Below, piece by piece: positions 56,506-64,000 of a stretch of DNA of 64,000 bases. The translations under genes and the position numbers were made by a program. How positions within the stretch are numbered: the first letter of the stretch is position 1; each line of letters begins with the position of its first letter. Where the stretch lies: positions 80,866 to 144,865 of the forward strand of contig DATKPE010000029.1 in assembly GCA_035524335.1 (NCBI GenBank), given 5' to 3'. Under the pieces are notes generated by a model. It did no database searches and was not told the origin of the DNA. It was given only the letters and a program-made list of their open reading frames with translations. The stretch comes from DATKPE01 sp035524335 (lineage in GTDB: Bacteria > Bacteroidota > Ignavibacteria > UBA10030 > SZUA-254).

Positions 56506-58521
56506 TTACTTCGCGGTCTTTTCGAGACGCGCAATCTCGTCGCGCAGTTCGGCCGCTCTTTCGAACTCCAGATCCCGCGCCGCGTTCCGCATTTCCTTCC
56601 GGAGTTCCTCGAGAAGGTCGTTTTTCTGCGCCGCAGTCATATACTTCACGATGTTGTCCGCGATCATCGGCGGTTTTTCCCGTTCACGGCGTGCGTCGCG
56701 GGCAACCTTGACATCCGCCACCGCCGTGGCGGCGAGCACTTCATCTGTCGTTTTCGAAATCGTGGTCGGCGTGATGCCGTGCTCACGGTTGTATTCGATC
56801 TGTTTCTGCCGTCGCCGGCTCGTCTCGTCCATCATTCTCCGCATGGAACCGGTCACCGTATCGGCATAGAGGATGACGCGGCCGTTCGCGTTGCGCGCGG
56901 TTCTGCCGGCGGTCTGAATCAGCGACCGGTCGGACCGCAGAAAACCTTCCTTGTCCGCATCCAGGATCGCAACCAGCGAAACCTCCGGCAGATCGAGCCC
57001 TTCGCGCAGGAGATTGACACCGACCAGAACGTCGAAATCGCCGAGCCGGAGGTCCCGGAGGATTTCCACCCGCTCGAGCGCATCGATCTCGGAGTGAACG
57101 TACCGCACCCTGATCTTGATATCGGTCAGATATTTCGTGAGGTCCTCCGCCATGCGCTTGGTGAGGGTCGTGACGAGAACGCGTTCCCGGCGTTCGGTGC
57201 GGAGGCGTATTTCCCCGATGAGATCGTCGATCTGATTCATGACGGGTCTGATTTCCACCTCGGGATCGACCAGACCGGTGGGACGGATCACCTGTTCCAC
57301 GAAGACGCCGCGGGTCTTCTCCATTTCGTACGGTCCCGGTGTCGCACTGACGAAGACGACCTGCGAGACCATCGTTTCCCACTCCTCGAAGGTGAGGGGA
57401 CGGTTATCGAGGGCGGAGGGAAGGCGGAAGCCGTGATCGACGAGGGTGCTTTTGCGGGAGCGGTCGCCATGCCACATGGCGCCGATCTGGGGAACGCTGA
57501 CGTGCGACTCGTCGACGACCAGGAGATAGTTTTTCGGGAAATAATCGAGCAGGCAGGTCGGGCGCGAACCGGGAGGTCGTCCCGCGATATGGCGGGAATA
57601 ATTTTCGATGCCGGAGCAGTAGCCGACCTCCCGCATCATTTCAATGTCGAAGCGCGTCCGCTGTTCCAGCCGCTGTGCCTCCAGCAGTTTGCCGAGCTGG
57701 CGGAGATACCCGAGGCGGTCTTCCAGTTCCTCTTCGATGGAGGTGATCGCGCGTTCCAGCGTGGGAGCGCTGGTCACGAAATGCTTCGCGGGATAGATGA
57801 TTTCGTCGGTGAGTTCCCGTATTGTCTGGCCGGTGAGGGGGTTGATGCTCGATATTTTTTCGATTTCGTCGCCGAACATCTGGATGCGGATCGCGACGTC
57901 CACTTCATAGGCGGGAAGGATTTCGATGGTATCGCCGCGGACGCGGAAGGTGCCCCGCGTGAAGTCGAAATCGTTCCGGAGATAGTGGATATCGAGCAGC
58001 TGACGGAGCAGGGTCATCCGGTCGATCTGCTGGCCGCGCCTGACCGGCACCATCTGCTTGAGCCATTCGTCCGGAGCGCCGATTCCGTAGATACAACTCA
58101 CCGAGGCGACCACAATGACGTTCGGCTGGCCGCTCAGGAGGGCGCTCGTCGCCCTGAGCCGCAGACGGTCTATCTCATCGTTGATGGAGGAATCCTTCGC
58201 GATGTAGGTATCGGTCGTCGGAACATAGGCTTCGGGCTGGTAGTAATCGTAATAAGATATGAAGAACTCGACCCGGTCCTGCGGAAAATACTGCCGGAAC
58301 TCGCCGTACAGCTGGGCCGCGAGGGTTTTATTGTGGGACATGACGAGCGTCGGTTTGTTCACCGCCGCGATGAGGTTGGAGATCGTGAAGGTCTTGCCGC
58401 TCCCGGTCACGCCGAGAAGGGTCTGGAACCGATCCCCGCGCAGAACGCCGTCGGTCAGTTCGCGGATCGCCGACGGCTGATCGCCGCTCGGCCTGTATTC
58501 GGAGACGAGGCTGAAGTTCAT
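56506..58521 (-). CDS. uvrB: Excinuclease ABC subunit UvrB
   Basis: UvrB is the damage-verifying helicase-like subunit of nucleotide excision repair. The 671-residue chain has Walker A LLGVTGSGKTFTISNL (residues 35-50), the beta-hairpin FFISYYDYYQPEAYVP, the DEAD-like LLVVDESHVSVPQ, the helicase C-terminal motif QTAGRTARNANGRVILYAD, and a UVR domain at the end (LEFERAAELRDEIARLE) that binds UvrC. uvrA and uvrC are not in the window. Confidence 0.98.
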   Translation of the reverse strand: MNFSLVSEYRPSGDQPSAIRELTDGVLRGDRFQTLLGVTGSGKTFTISNLIAAVNKPTLVMSHNKTLAAQLYGEFRQYFPQDRVEFFISYYDYYQPEAYVPTTDTYIAKDSSINDEIDRLRLRATSALLSGQPNVIVVASVSCIYGIGAPDEWLKQMVPVRRGQQIDRMTLLRQLLDIHYLRNDFDFTRGTFRVRGDTIEILPAYEVDVAIRIQMFGDEIEKISSINPLTGQTIRELTDEIIYPAKHFVTSAPTLERAITSIEEELEDRLGYLRQLGKLLEAQRLEQRTRFDIEMMREVGYCSGIENYSRHIAGRPPGSRPTCLLDYFPKNYLLVVDESHVSVPQIGAMWHGDRSRKSTLVDHGFRLPSALDNRPLTFEEWETMVSQVVFVSATPGPYEMEKTRGVFVEQVIRPTGLVDPEVEIRPVMNQIDDLIGEIRLRTERRERVLVTTLTKRMAEDLTKYLTDIKIRVRYVHSEIDALERVEILRDLRLGDFDVLVGVNLLREGLDLPEVSLVAILDADKEGFLRSDRSLIQTAGRTARNANGRVILYADTVTGSMRRMMDETSRRRQKQIEYNREHGITPTTISKTTDEVLAATAVADVKVARDARREREKPPMIADNIVKYMTAAQKNDLLEELRKEMRNAARDLEFERAAELRDEIARLEKTAK

Positions 58522-58591
58522 GGAAATGCCGCAGCTGTGGCGGAGACCCGTCCGGGATCCCCGCCAGGTTCAACGGGGGAATGAATCCGGT

Positions 58592-59815
58592 TTATTCGTA
58601 CCGGAGTGCTTCAATCGGGTGGAGCAGAGAAGCCTTCCTGGCCGGATAGAAGCCGAAAAATACGCCGACAATCATTGAAAAAAGCACCGAGAGCAGGATC
58701 GATCCCGTCGTGACGAATGTGGGCCATCCCGCGATCTTCGAAACCAGGGACGATCCGATCATGCCGAACGCGATCCCGAGAAAACCGCCGAGCAGACTGA
58801 GAGCGATCGCCTCCATCAGAAACTGCGTCAGAATATCCCTCTTCTTCGCGCCGATCGACATGCGGACGCCGATTTCCCTCGTCCGTTCGGTCACCGACAC
58901 GAGCATGATGTTCATGATACCGATCCCGCCGACGATCAGCGACACCGACGCAATGCTCGCCAGGAGCGCCGTCATGACCTTCGCCGTCGAGGCCGACGCT
59001 TCGGCGATCTCCGTCTGTGTGCGAATCGTAAAATCGTTGTCATCCGACGCGTTGAGTTTGTGGCGCGCCCGGAGCAGATCGGTGATCTGCTGTTGTGCTT
59101 CCGGAATCAGCGGCTTCGATTTCGCCGATGCGGTATATCCCCACGCCCGCATATTGTTCCCCATCATCCGCTTCTCGACGGTCGTGTAGGGTACGATGAT
59201 CATGTCGTCCTGATCCTGCCCCATCATGTTCTGACCCTTCGGTTTCAGGGTGCCCACAACACGGAAGGGAATGCTCCTGATCCGGATGGTTTTGCCGACC
59301 GGATCCTCGTTGTCGAAAAGCTCCTGGACGACGGTCTGACCGAGGAGACAGACCTTGGTGGCGCCGCGCACATCGGCATCGGTGAAAAACTCCCCCTGGT
59401 CGATGCGCCAGTCACGGATGGCGAAAAAATCGGGCGAGCCGCCCTGTATCGACGTCGCCCAGTTGTTGTCGCCATAGACGATCTGGCCGCCGGCCCGGAT
59501 CATCGGACTGAGGTATGCGATTGCGGGACACTGCTCCTTGATCGCCAGCCCGTCCTCTTCCGTCAGCGTCGTTCCCGTCTGGGCCCCGCCGCGGACGCCG
59601 CCGGTGTTCATAAAGCTGGGAAAAATCAGGATGACGTTCGTCCCGAGACTTCCGATCTGTGCGTCGACCTGCACCTGCGCCCCCTGGCCGATCGCCACCA
59701 TCGCGATCACCGCGCCGACACCGATGATGATGCCGAGCATCGTCAGAAGCGACCGCATTTTATTCTGCCGGAGCGCATCGAATGCAATGTTCAGTATTTC
59801 ATAAAACCGCATCAT
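58592..59815 (-). CDS. MacB-type ABC transporter permease
   Basis: A 407-residue membrane protein of the MacB/FtsX type without an ATPase domain. One N-terminal helix (LLTMLGIIIGVGAVIAMVAIG) precedes a large periplasmic domain (residues about 45-275) and three C-terminal helices (VMTALLASIASVSLIVGGIGIMN-like, then two more). The signature TERTREIGVRMSIGAKKRDIL is present. It probably assembles with the MacA-like adaptor encoded just upstream to drive efflux by mechanotransmission. A separate ATPase is needed and is not adjacent. Confidence 0.93.
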   Translation of the reverse strand: MMRFYEILNIAFDALRQNKMRSLLTMLGIIIGVGAVIAMVAIGQGAQVQVDAQIGSLGTNVILIFPSFMNTGGVRGGAQTGTTLTEEDGLAIKEQCPAIAYLSPMIRAGGQIVYGDNNWATSIQGGSPDFFAIRDWRIDQGEFFTDADVRGATKVCLLGQTVVQELFDNEDPVGKTIRIRSIPFRVVGTLKPKGQNMMGQDQDDMIIVPYTTVEKRMMGNNMRAWGYTASAKSKPLIPEAQQQITDLLRARHKLNASDDNDFTIRTQTEIAEASASTAKVMTALLASIASVSLIVGGIGIMNIMLVSVTERTREIGVRMSIGAKKRDILTQFLMEAIALSLLGGFLGIAFGMIGSSLVSKIAGWPTFVTTGSILLSVLFSMIVGVFFGFYPARKASLLHPIEALRYE

Positions 59816-59839
59816 AGGATCAATCCTTCCCTCCGCCGA

Positions 59840-61165
59840 TTAACGCCCGCGTCCGCCCGGCCCGGGACCCATGCCCCGCTGCTGGAACGGATTGGTCTGA
59901 CCGTTGCTGGACGCCGATTCACTCGCCACGATGCCGATCGCCACATCATCACCCTCCTTGATGTCGTCGCTGATGATCTCCACATACCTGTTGTCCGCCA
60001 GGCCGAGACGGACATTGACGAGTTTCAACTGCTGTGTGGCGCTGACAAGCCATATCCGGCCCATTTTCACGTCGCTCTGCTGCTCACCGGGCTGTTTTCC
60101 CGGCGCCGCGTCTGAACCCTGTCCGCGTCCCTGCCGCATCTGACCCTGTTGACCCTGCTGTCCCCGGTTCTGCCCCCCCATCGGCTGACCCGTCTGCTGA
60201 CCGGACTGCTGACTTCCGCCGTTGGTTTTCTGATCACTGCCGTTCGTCGCCGCATCGGGCGGCGTGAACCGGATGGCCAGCGTCGGCACGCGAAGGACGT
60301 TCTCGCGCCGGTCGACGAAGATAGACGCGGTTGCCGTCATGCCGGGCCGCAGTTTCAGATCGGGATTCTCGACGCCGATGATCACCGTGTAGGTCACGAC
60401 GTTCTGGGTTGTGATCGGATCGAGACGCACCTGGGTCACCGTCCCCGCGAACTGCTGATCCGGATAGGCGTCGACGGTGAAGGTGACCGACTGGCCGTCC
60501 TTGATCTGGCCGATGTCCGCTTCGTCGACGCTCGCCTCGACCTGCATCTTTCTCAGATCGGTAGCCAGCAGGAACAGTTTCGGGGTCTGAAATCCGGCCG
60601 CGACCGTCTGCCCGTTGTCGATATCCCGCTCGATAATGACGCCGTCGGTCGGCGCCGTGATCGTGGCATAATGCAGATTCACCTGGGCCTGCAGGAGCGC
60701 GGCGGCAGTCTGCTTCACCGCGGCTTCATCCGATTCGTATGTCGCCAGCGCGAGATCCATATCCGCCTGCGAGGCGAGCGATTTCTCGAAGAGTTCCTTC
60801 GTCCGCTCGTATGCCCGCTTGGCCTGATTGAGTTCCGCCTTGCTCCGCTCAAGGTTCGCCTCCGCCTGCTGAACCGCGGTAAAAAGGAAGGTGGAATCGA
60901 TTATCGCGAGAACCTGTCCCTTTTTTACCGGTGTGTTATAATCGGCATAGAACTTGTCGATGATACCGGAAACCTGACTGCCGATATTGATCGTCTGGGT
61001 CGGATTGATCGTGCCGGTGGCACGCACCTGAAGGACCACATTACCACGGGTCACTTTGTCGGTTCTGAATTTCAGATCTTTGCCGCTCGAACCCCAGAGG
61101 AAAAAATATCCACCCGTTATCACCAGAACGACCGCGATAAGTATGTACAAGAGACCTTTTTTCAT
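59840..61165 (-). CDS. MacA-like periplasmic adaptor (HlyD/RND adaptor family)
   Basis: A 441-residue membrane-fusion protein. The ATG at 61165 is chosen for GGAAAGG 4 bases upstream and a start MKKGLLYILIAVVLVITGGY that forms the anchor helix. The barrel-sandwich hybrid (VRATGTINPTQTINIGSQVSG), a helical hairpin (ANLERSKAELNQAKRAYERT), the lipoyl part ATITAPTDGVIIERDIDNGQ and a beta-barrel domain follow. Between about 320 and 370 a Gln/Gly-rich low-complexity stretch interrupts the membrane-proximal domain, and the C-terminus is Gly/Arg-rich. It pairs with the MacB-type permease 24 bases downstream. Confidence 0.93.
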   Translation of the reverse strand: MKKGLLYILIAVVLVITGGYFFLWGSSGKDLKFRTDKVTRGNVVLQVRATGTINPTQTINIGSQVSGIIDKFYADYNTPVKKGQVLAIIDSTFLFTAVQQAEANLERSKAELNQAKRAYERTKELFEKSLASQADMDLALATYESDEAAVKQTAAALLQAQVNLHYATITAPTDGVIIERDIDNGQTVAAGFQTPKLFLLATDLRKMQVEASVDEADIGQIKDGQSVTFTVDAYPDQQFAGTVTQVRLDPITTQNVVTYTVIIGVENPDLKLRPGMTATASIFVDRRENVLRVPTLAIRFTPPDAATNGSDQKTNGGSQQSGQQTGQPMGGQNRGQQGQQGQMRQGRGQGSDAAPGKQPGEQQSDVKMGRIWLVSATQQLKLVNVRLGLADNRYVEIISDDIKEGDDVAIGIVASESASSNGQTNPFQQRGMGPGPGGRGR

Positions 61166-61529
61166 ACGCCTTTCCATTAGATGAATCTAGCCGGAAGGAC
61201 CGGCAATTAAGGATCTTCTAAAGTGTGAATTTTCAATAAATTAACGTGACCTGGTCGATGTTTCTCAACCATTTTGACAATAATATCGGAATTTCGCTTA
61301 ACCGTCAGGGAGGGAAATACCCGTTAAAATGGGTCAGATTCAGAACTTTAAGAAAAATTAAGACTCGCTTTCATCTCAGAAGAACCGCGGAATAATATAC
61401 GCATTATCGGTGTAAAAAGTCTAACCACCCCCGTTCACATCAACAGGCGTTTCCGGATGGATGGTCGGCACCGCACCGGGAATCTGTGCCGGCAGTATCC
61501 CGCCCGACCGCGGCAGAAAATCCTGCGGA
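61166..61529. other. Gene-free region upstream of the MacA-like gene
   Basis: This 364-base AT-rich interval holds the candidate promoter at 61280-61308 and a small GCCGG/CCGGC hairpin (61190-61204) in the predicted leader. I see no protein or RNA gene. Confidence 0.6.
61280..61308 (-). promoter_or_regulatory. Candidate promoter of the MacA/MacB-like operon
   Basis: On the minus strand CTGACG (61303-61308) and TATTAT (61280-61285) are 17 bases apart, in an AT-rich gap. The predicted leader is about 108 bases. Confidence 0.4.
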
Positions 61530-61961
61530 CTATTTCAATAAGACCATCTTTTTTGTCGCGTTATTTCTCCCCGCGGTGATCCGGTAAAAATAGACTCCTC
61601 CGGCAAGATCATGCGGTGTGAAATCAACCGAGTAGACGCCGGCTTCCCGGCGTGCATCGACGAGGCGAGCCACTTCCCGGCCGAGAAGATCGACCACGGT
61701 TATTGTCACATGTTCCGGATGCGGGAGTTCGCACCGGATGATCGTCGCCGGATTGAACGGATTCGGATAATTCTGGCCCAGGCTGAAACCGGCAGGCTGT
61801 TCCATTTCGCTCCCGACCTCGGTGACGATTTCGGAGAGCGGTCGGTACCACACTCCGCCGCCCCGGGTGCCGGCGAAAAGGTTCCCTCCCAGCACCGTAA
61901 CCGACATCGCATAGACACTCCCGAGATTATCGTCGACCTCGGTCCAGGTGTGGCCGTTGTT
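61530..61961 (-). pseudogene. C-terminal remnant of a type IX-secreted beta-propeller protein
   Basis: The frame encodes one propeller-type repeat end (NNGHTWTEVDDNLGSVYAM, LFAGTRGGGVWYRPLSE) followed by a complete type IX sorting domain (FSLGQNYPNPFNPATIIR, GVYFYRITAGRNNATKKMVL, ending LLK). Full-length relatives have hundreds of residues of repeats and a signal peptide upstream. Here the homology stops near 61961, at a 9-bp inverted repeat, and no signal peptide precedes it. An internal ATG at 61907 could yield 125 residues, but without an export signal. I therefore call it a truncated remnant; an assembly join is the alternative. Confidence 0.7.
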
Positions 61962-62264
61962 CTGAAAGTTCCTTTCAGAATATTCGCGCTGTCGATGGAA
62001 AACGTCCTGCGGGTATGCGAATATACAAATCTCGGAGGATGAATAACAGAAATAATATTTTGCGACAGCAGAAATTCGGAGAGATGTGTCGGAGATCAGA
62101 CGCGGAGGATGTGCGTCACGGTCAACAGAAGGGATTCGTACGGTCCTGCGGTGAAGATCGGGCGGGTTCGGCGGAGGAACGGCAGTGACAGCGCCGACGG
62201 AGAGGAGCCGGAAATCTGCCCACCGGTCGGAATCCGATGGGCAGTCCGGATAAACAGGAGATGA
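61962..62264. other. Gene-free region between the sorting-domain remnant and the MFS gene
   Basis: These 303 bases follow the MFS stop on the minus strand. They start with half of the 9-bp inverted repeat TTCTGAAAG/CTTTCAGAA (61960-61980). No gene or clear terminator is visible. Confidence 0.5.
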
Positions 62265-63578
62265 TCAGGCTTTCGCCTCCACCCTCTCGAGTCTGCCGCC
62301 TTCGCGCGCGTCGGCGCGTTTCAGGAGGAGGGCGAAAACAAACCCGACGACACCGAGACAGGAAAACATGACCATGCTCGCGGTATAATCCTGCGTCATA
62401 TCGCGGAGCAGGCCGTTGAGCCACGGGAAGAGTGCGAGGCCGATATTCTGGATGGTGGTGGTCAGGCCGAACGCCGTACCGACCCTGTTTTTTTCCACGA
62501 TGATCGGAATCGAAGGCCACATCGCCGCAGGGACGAGCACAAAGGCGGTGCCGATGAAGATCATCGGGAGGATCGGATTCATCATGGTGAAGCCCATCGC
62601 CAGAAAAGCGGGAATGATAAGGAGGGCGCCGAAGAGCATCATCAACGCGCGGTGGCCGAATTTATCGACCAGCTTTCCGAAGAAAGGTGCGAAGACCATC
62701 GACGCAAAAATCGGGATCGTGGTGGTGCCGCCGGCGGTGCTGAACATATGGATAATATTGTCGAACACCTGCGCAAAGAATCCGCCTTCGCCGCCTGCGG
62801 TGAGCGGCAGGCCCCATTTCGTATGGAAAAAGTCGGTCGACAGCGACGTGAACGGAAACATCGCCGAATAAAAAGTGAGACAGAGAATCGTCACATACCA
62901 GTAGGAACCGCTGAACTTTTTGATGTCGGCGACGACGATCTTGTCCCCGCCCCCCTCCTCGGACAGCTGGAGAATTTTTTCCGCGCGCCGGTCGAGGATG
63001 ATATAGACAAAGTTTGCCAGAAGCGAGAGGACGCAGAAAATGACCGCCGCCCAGAGGGCGTAGCGGTAATCGCCGAAGTATTTTGCAATCAGCTCTTCGG
63101 TGTTGAAGCTGAAGAGCGTCCCGAGGCGGCTGATCGTGAGGCCGATCCCGAACGAGAGGGCGAGCTCCTTTCCTTTGAACCAGCGCGCGAAGATGGCGCT
63201 CTGCGCCACGACGAGCGATTCCGATCCCCAGCCGAAGATGAACCGGCCGACGTAGAGAAGCCAGATGCCGTGGGCGAGCGCGACGATGAACGCGCCGATG
63301 GCAACGAGCGTTGTGAAGAGGAGGCTTGCCTTCCGCGTGCCGATTTTATCGATGAGGAGGCCGCCGATGAAGACGGAGAGAATGGCGGCAACGCTGTAGA
63401 GGGTGTAGGTCTGGCCGATCGTTTCGCGGTCCCACCCGAGTTTCTCGGCGAGCGTGGATGCGATGGCGCCGAGGCTGTCGTAGGCAAAATAACTGCCGAA
63501 CGTCAGGACGCTGACAAAGAAGAGCACCGTATAACGGTAGCCCGGCCGTGTGGGATGGAAAAAGGAGGTTTCGTTCAT
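62265..63578 (-). CDS. MFS transporter (MFSD1-like)
   Basis: A 437-residue major facilitator superfamily protein with about twelve hydrophobic segments. The loop 2-3 signature appears as GGLLIDKIGTRKASLLF near residue 70 and its second-half copy as GKLVDKFGHRALMMLFG near 310. The helix-4 region GRFIFGWGSESLVVAQSAIFARWFKGKELAL (only pieces relevant) resembles MFSD1-like and nitrate/oxalate-type carriers. The substrate cannot be deduced. It is expressed from its own promoter region and no partner gene adjoins it. Confidence 0.9.
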   Translation of the reverse strand: MNETSFFHPTRPGYRYTVLFFVSVLTFGSYFAYDSLGAIASTLAEKLGWDRETIGQTYTLYSVAAILSVFIGGLLIDKIGTRKASLLFTTLVAIGAFIVALAHGIWLLYVGRFIFGWGSESLVVAQSAIFARWFKGKELALSFGIGLTISRLGTLFSFNTEELIAKYFGDYRYALWAAVIFCVLSLLANFVYIILDRRAEKILQLSEEGGGDKIVVADIKKFSGSYWYVTILCLTFYSAMFPFTSLSTDFFHTKWGLPLTAGGEGGFFAQVFDNIIHMFSTAGGTTTIPIFASMVFAPFFGKLVDKFGHRALMMLFGALLIIPAFLAMGFTMMNPILPMIFIGTAFVLVPAAMWPSIPIIVEKNRVGTAFGLTTTIQNIGLALFPWLNGLLRDMTQDYTASMVMFSCLGVVGFVFALLLKRADAREGGRLERVEAKA

Positions 63579-64000
63579 CGATTCATGGCTTTCCGGTCGT
63601 TGGAATCAATAAATTTCCTGAACATAGAGAAAATATCGGGAAGAAGCAATGCCCGCACTTTCTCAGAAGGTTCGCAGAACAGCGTAAGCCCCAACCCGTC
63701 ACGTTCTCCCAAAAACCGGGGCGGCCGTCTCACTCCACCACTCATGGTGGAGCTCAGCAGGAGGATCTCACCACGACCCCGGCCCTGATCCCCCCTATCG
63801 TATTCATTCAAACATCCCGTCACCTCGTGAGAGATCGCCCTCTTTTGACGATGCCCCCTCCTGCCCGGGGATATACGATCTCGCCCTGTTAAGCGCAGAT
63901 CCGCCTTTTATGAACTGCAATGATTTCGCAACCCTCATACCGGCATTCAACGGGAAGAGACAATGGAGATGTTCGGTAAATCCGCTGATGGCGTCGATAT
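63579..64000. other. Right edge of the window without a supported gene
   Basis: These 422 bases include the MFS promoter region. A plus-strand frame from ATG 63910 (MNCNDFATLIPAFNGK, open to the edge) and another from ATG 63963 (MEMFGKSADGVDI, with GGAAGA upstream) could each be the start of a gene that continues beyond the window, but neither is long enough to judge. Confidence 0.4.
63621..63649 (-). promoter_or_regulatory. Candidate promoter of the MFS gene
   Basis: On the minus strand TTGCTT (63644-63649) and TATGTT (63621-63626) are 17 bases apart, about 45 bases before the MFS ATG. Confidence 0.3.

Noticed and set aside
55756..58584. Open frame of 942 codons on the plus strand
   Set aside because: It runs antisense through comF and uvrB, both clearly real, and has no family features.
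63575..63823. 82-codon frame on the minus strand overlapping the start of the MFS gene
   Set aside because: No domain, no convincing ribosome-binding site, and Arg/Gly-rich composition typical of chance frames; it overlaps the candidate MFS promoter.

Overview
The window looks like a chromosomal segment of a GC-rich, diderm bacterium of the Bacteroidota/Chlorobi supergroup, most likely Ignavibacteria-like. The clues are a GWxTD-domain protein, a C-terminal sorting domain with the NYPNPFNP motif typical of type IX secretion cargo in that group, a single-chain E1 alpha/beta 2-oxoacid dehydrogenase, lipid A genes (lpxB, lpxK), an Omp85 protein, and candidate promoters whose -10 reads TAnnTT. No rRNA, tRNA, CRISPR array, IS element or phage gene is visible. 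Almost every gene is on the minus strand; only the thiolase at the left edge and the E1 dehydrogenase (48555-50645) are on the plus strand.

From the left: a 5'-truncated thiolase converges on cstA. The minus-strand block 738-12772 reads (transcription right to left) GT9 glycosyltransferase, DUF3108 protein, a deoxyhypusine-synthase-like protein, a CPBP protease, cdsA, rimO, a GWxTD protein, an Omp85 protein, rnhB, yraN and cstA. Several junctions are 4-base ATGA or TGATG overlaps, so translation is probably coupled. A short region beside dnaG (13045-13158) holds a structured plus-strand element ending in a strong terminator, with no protein gene to serve.

The most distinctive cluster is 15165-19185: two tandem paralogous D-Ala-D-Ala-ligase-type ATP-grasp enzymes, a GNAT acetyltransferase and a lysine 2,3-aminomutase (KamA). 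A TTGACA-N16-TATATT promoter and a hairpin leader precede it. Its content suggests a small beta-lysine-containing acylated peptide, by analogy with N-acetylglutaminylglutamine amide synthesis, but the product is unknown.

Region 19284-32122 is housekeeping: recG, gpsA and plsY (phospholipid), ispD (isoprenoid), queA (queuosine), ppdK (pyruvate/PEP), a class I amidotransferase, lpxK, lpxB, an ICMT-like methyltransferase and an MtnX-like phosphatase. Region 32157-42124 holds smc, a GH2-like membrane protein lacking both catalytic glutamates, tpiA, sucC and pruA. Region 42707-48380 holds a lipoprotein that fuses a NagZ-type GH3 to a beta-lactamase-fold domain, an N-acetylglucosamine kinase (together a peptidoglycan-recycling pair), folD and ymdB.

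After the plus-strand E1 gene comes a DUF559 endonuclease relic with an in-frame stop, flanked by strong palindromes. Then follow ispG, a rhomboid protease, pgk, gap (with an intrinsic terminator between gap and pgk), comF, uvrB, a MacB-type permease and its MacA-type adaptor without an ATPase, a fragment of a type IX-secreted protein, and an MFS transporter. The last 420 bases hold no gene I can support. Motif calls and residue positions come from reading the sequence; no database search was run.
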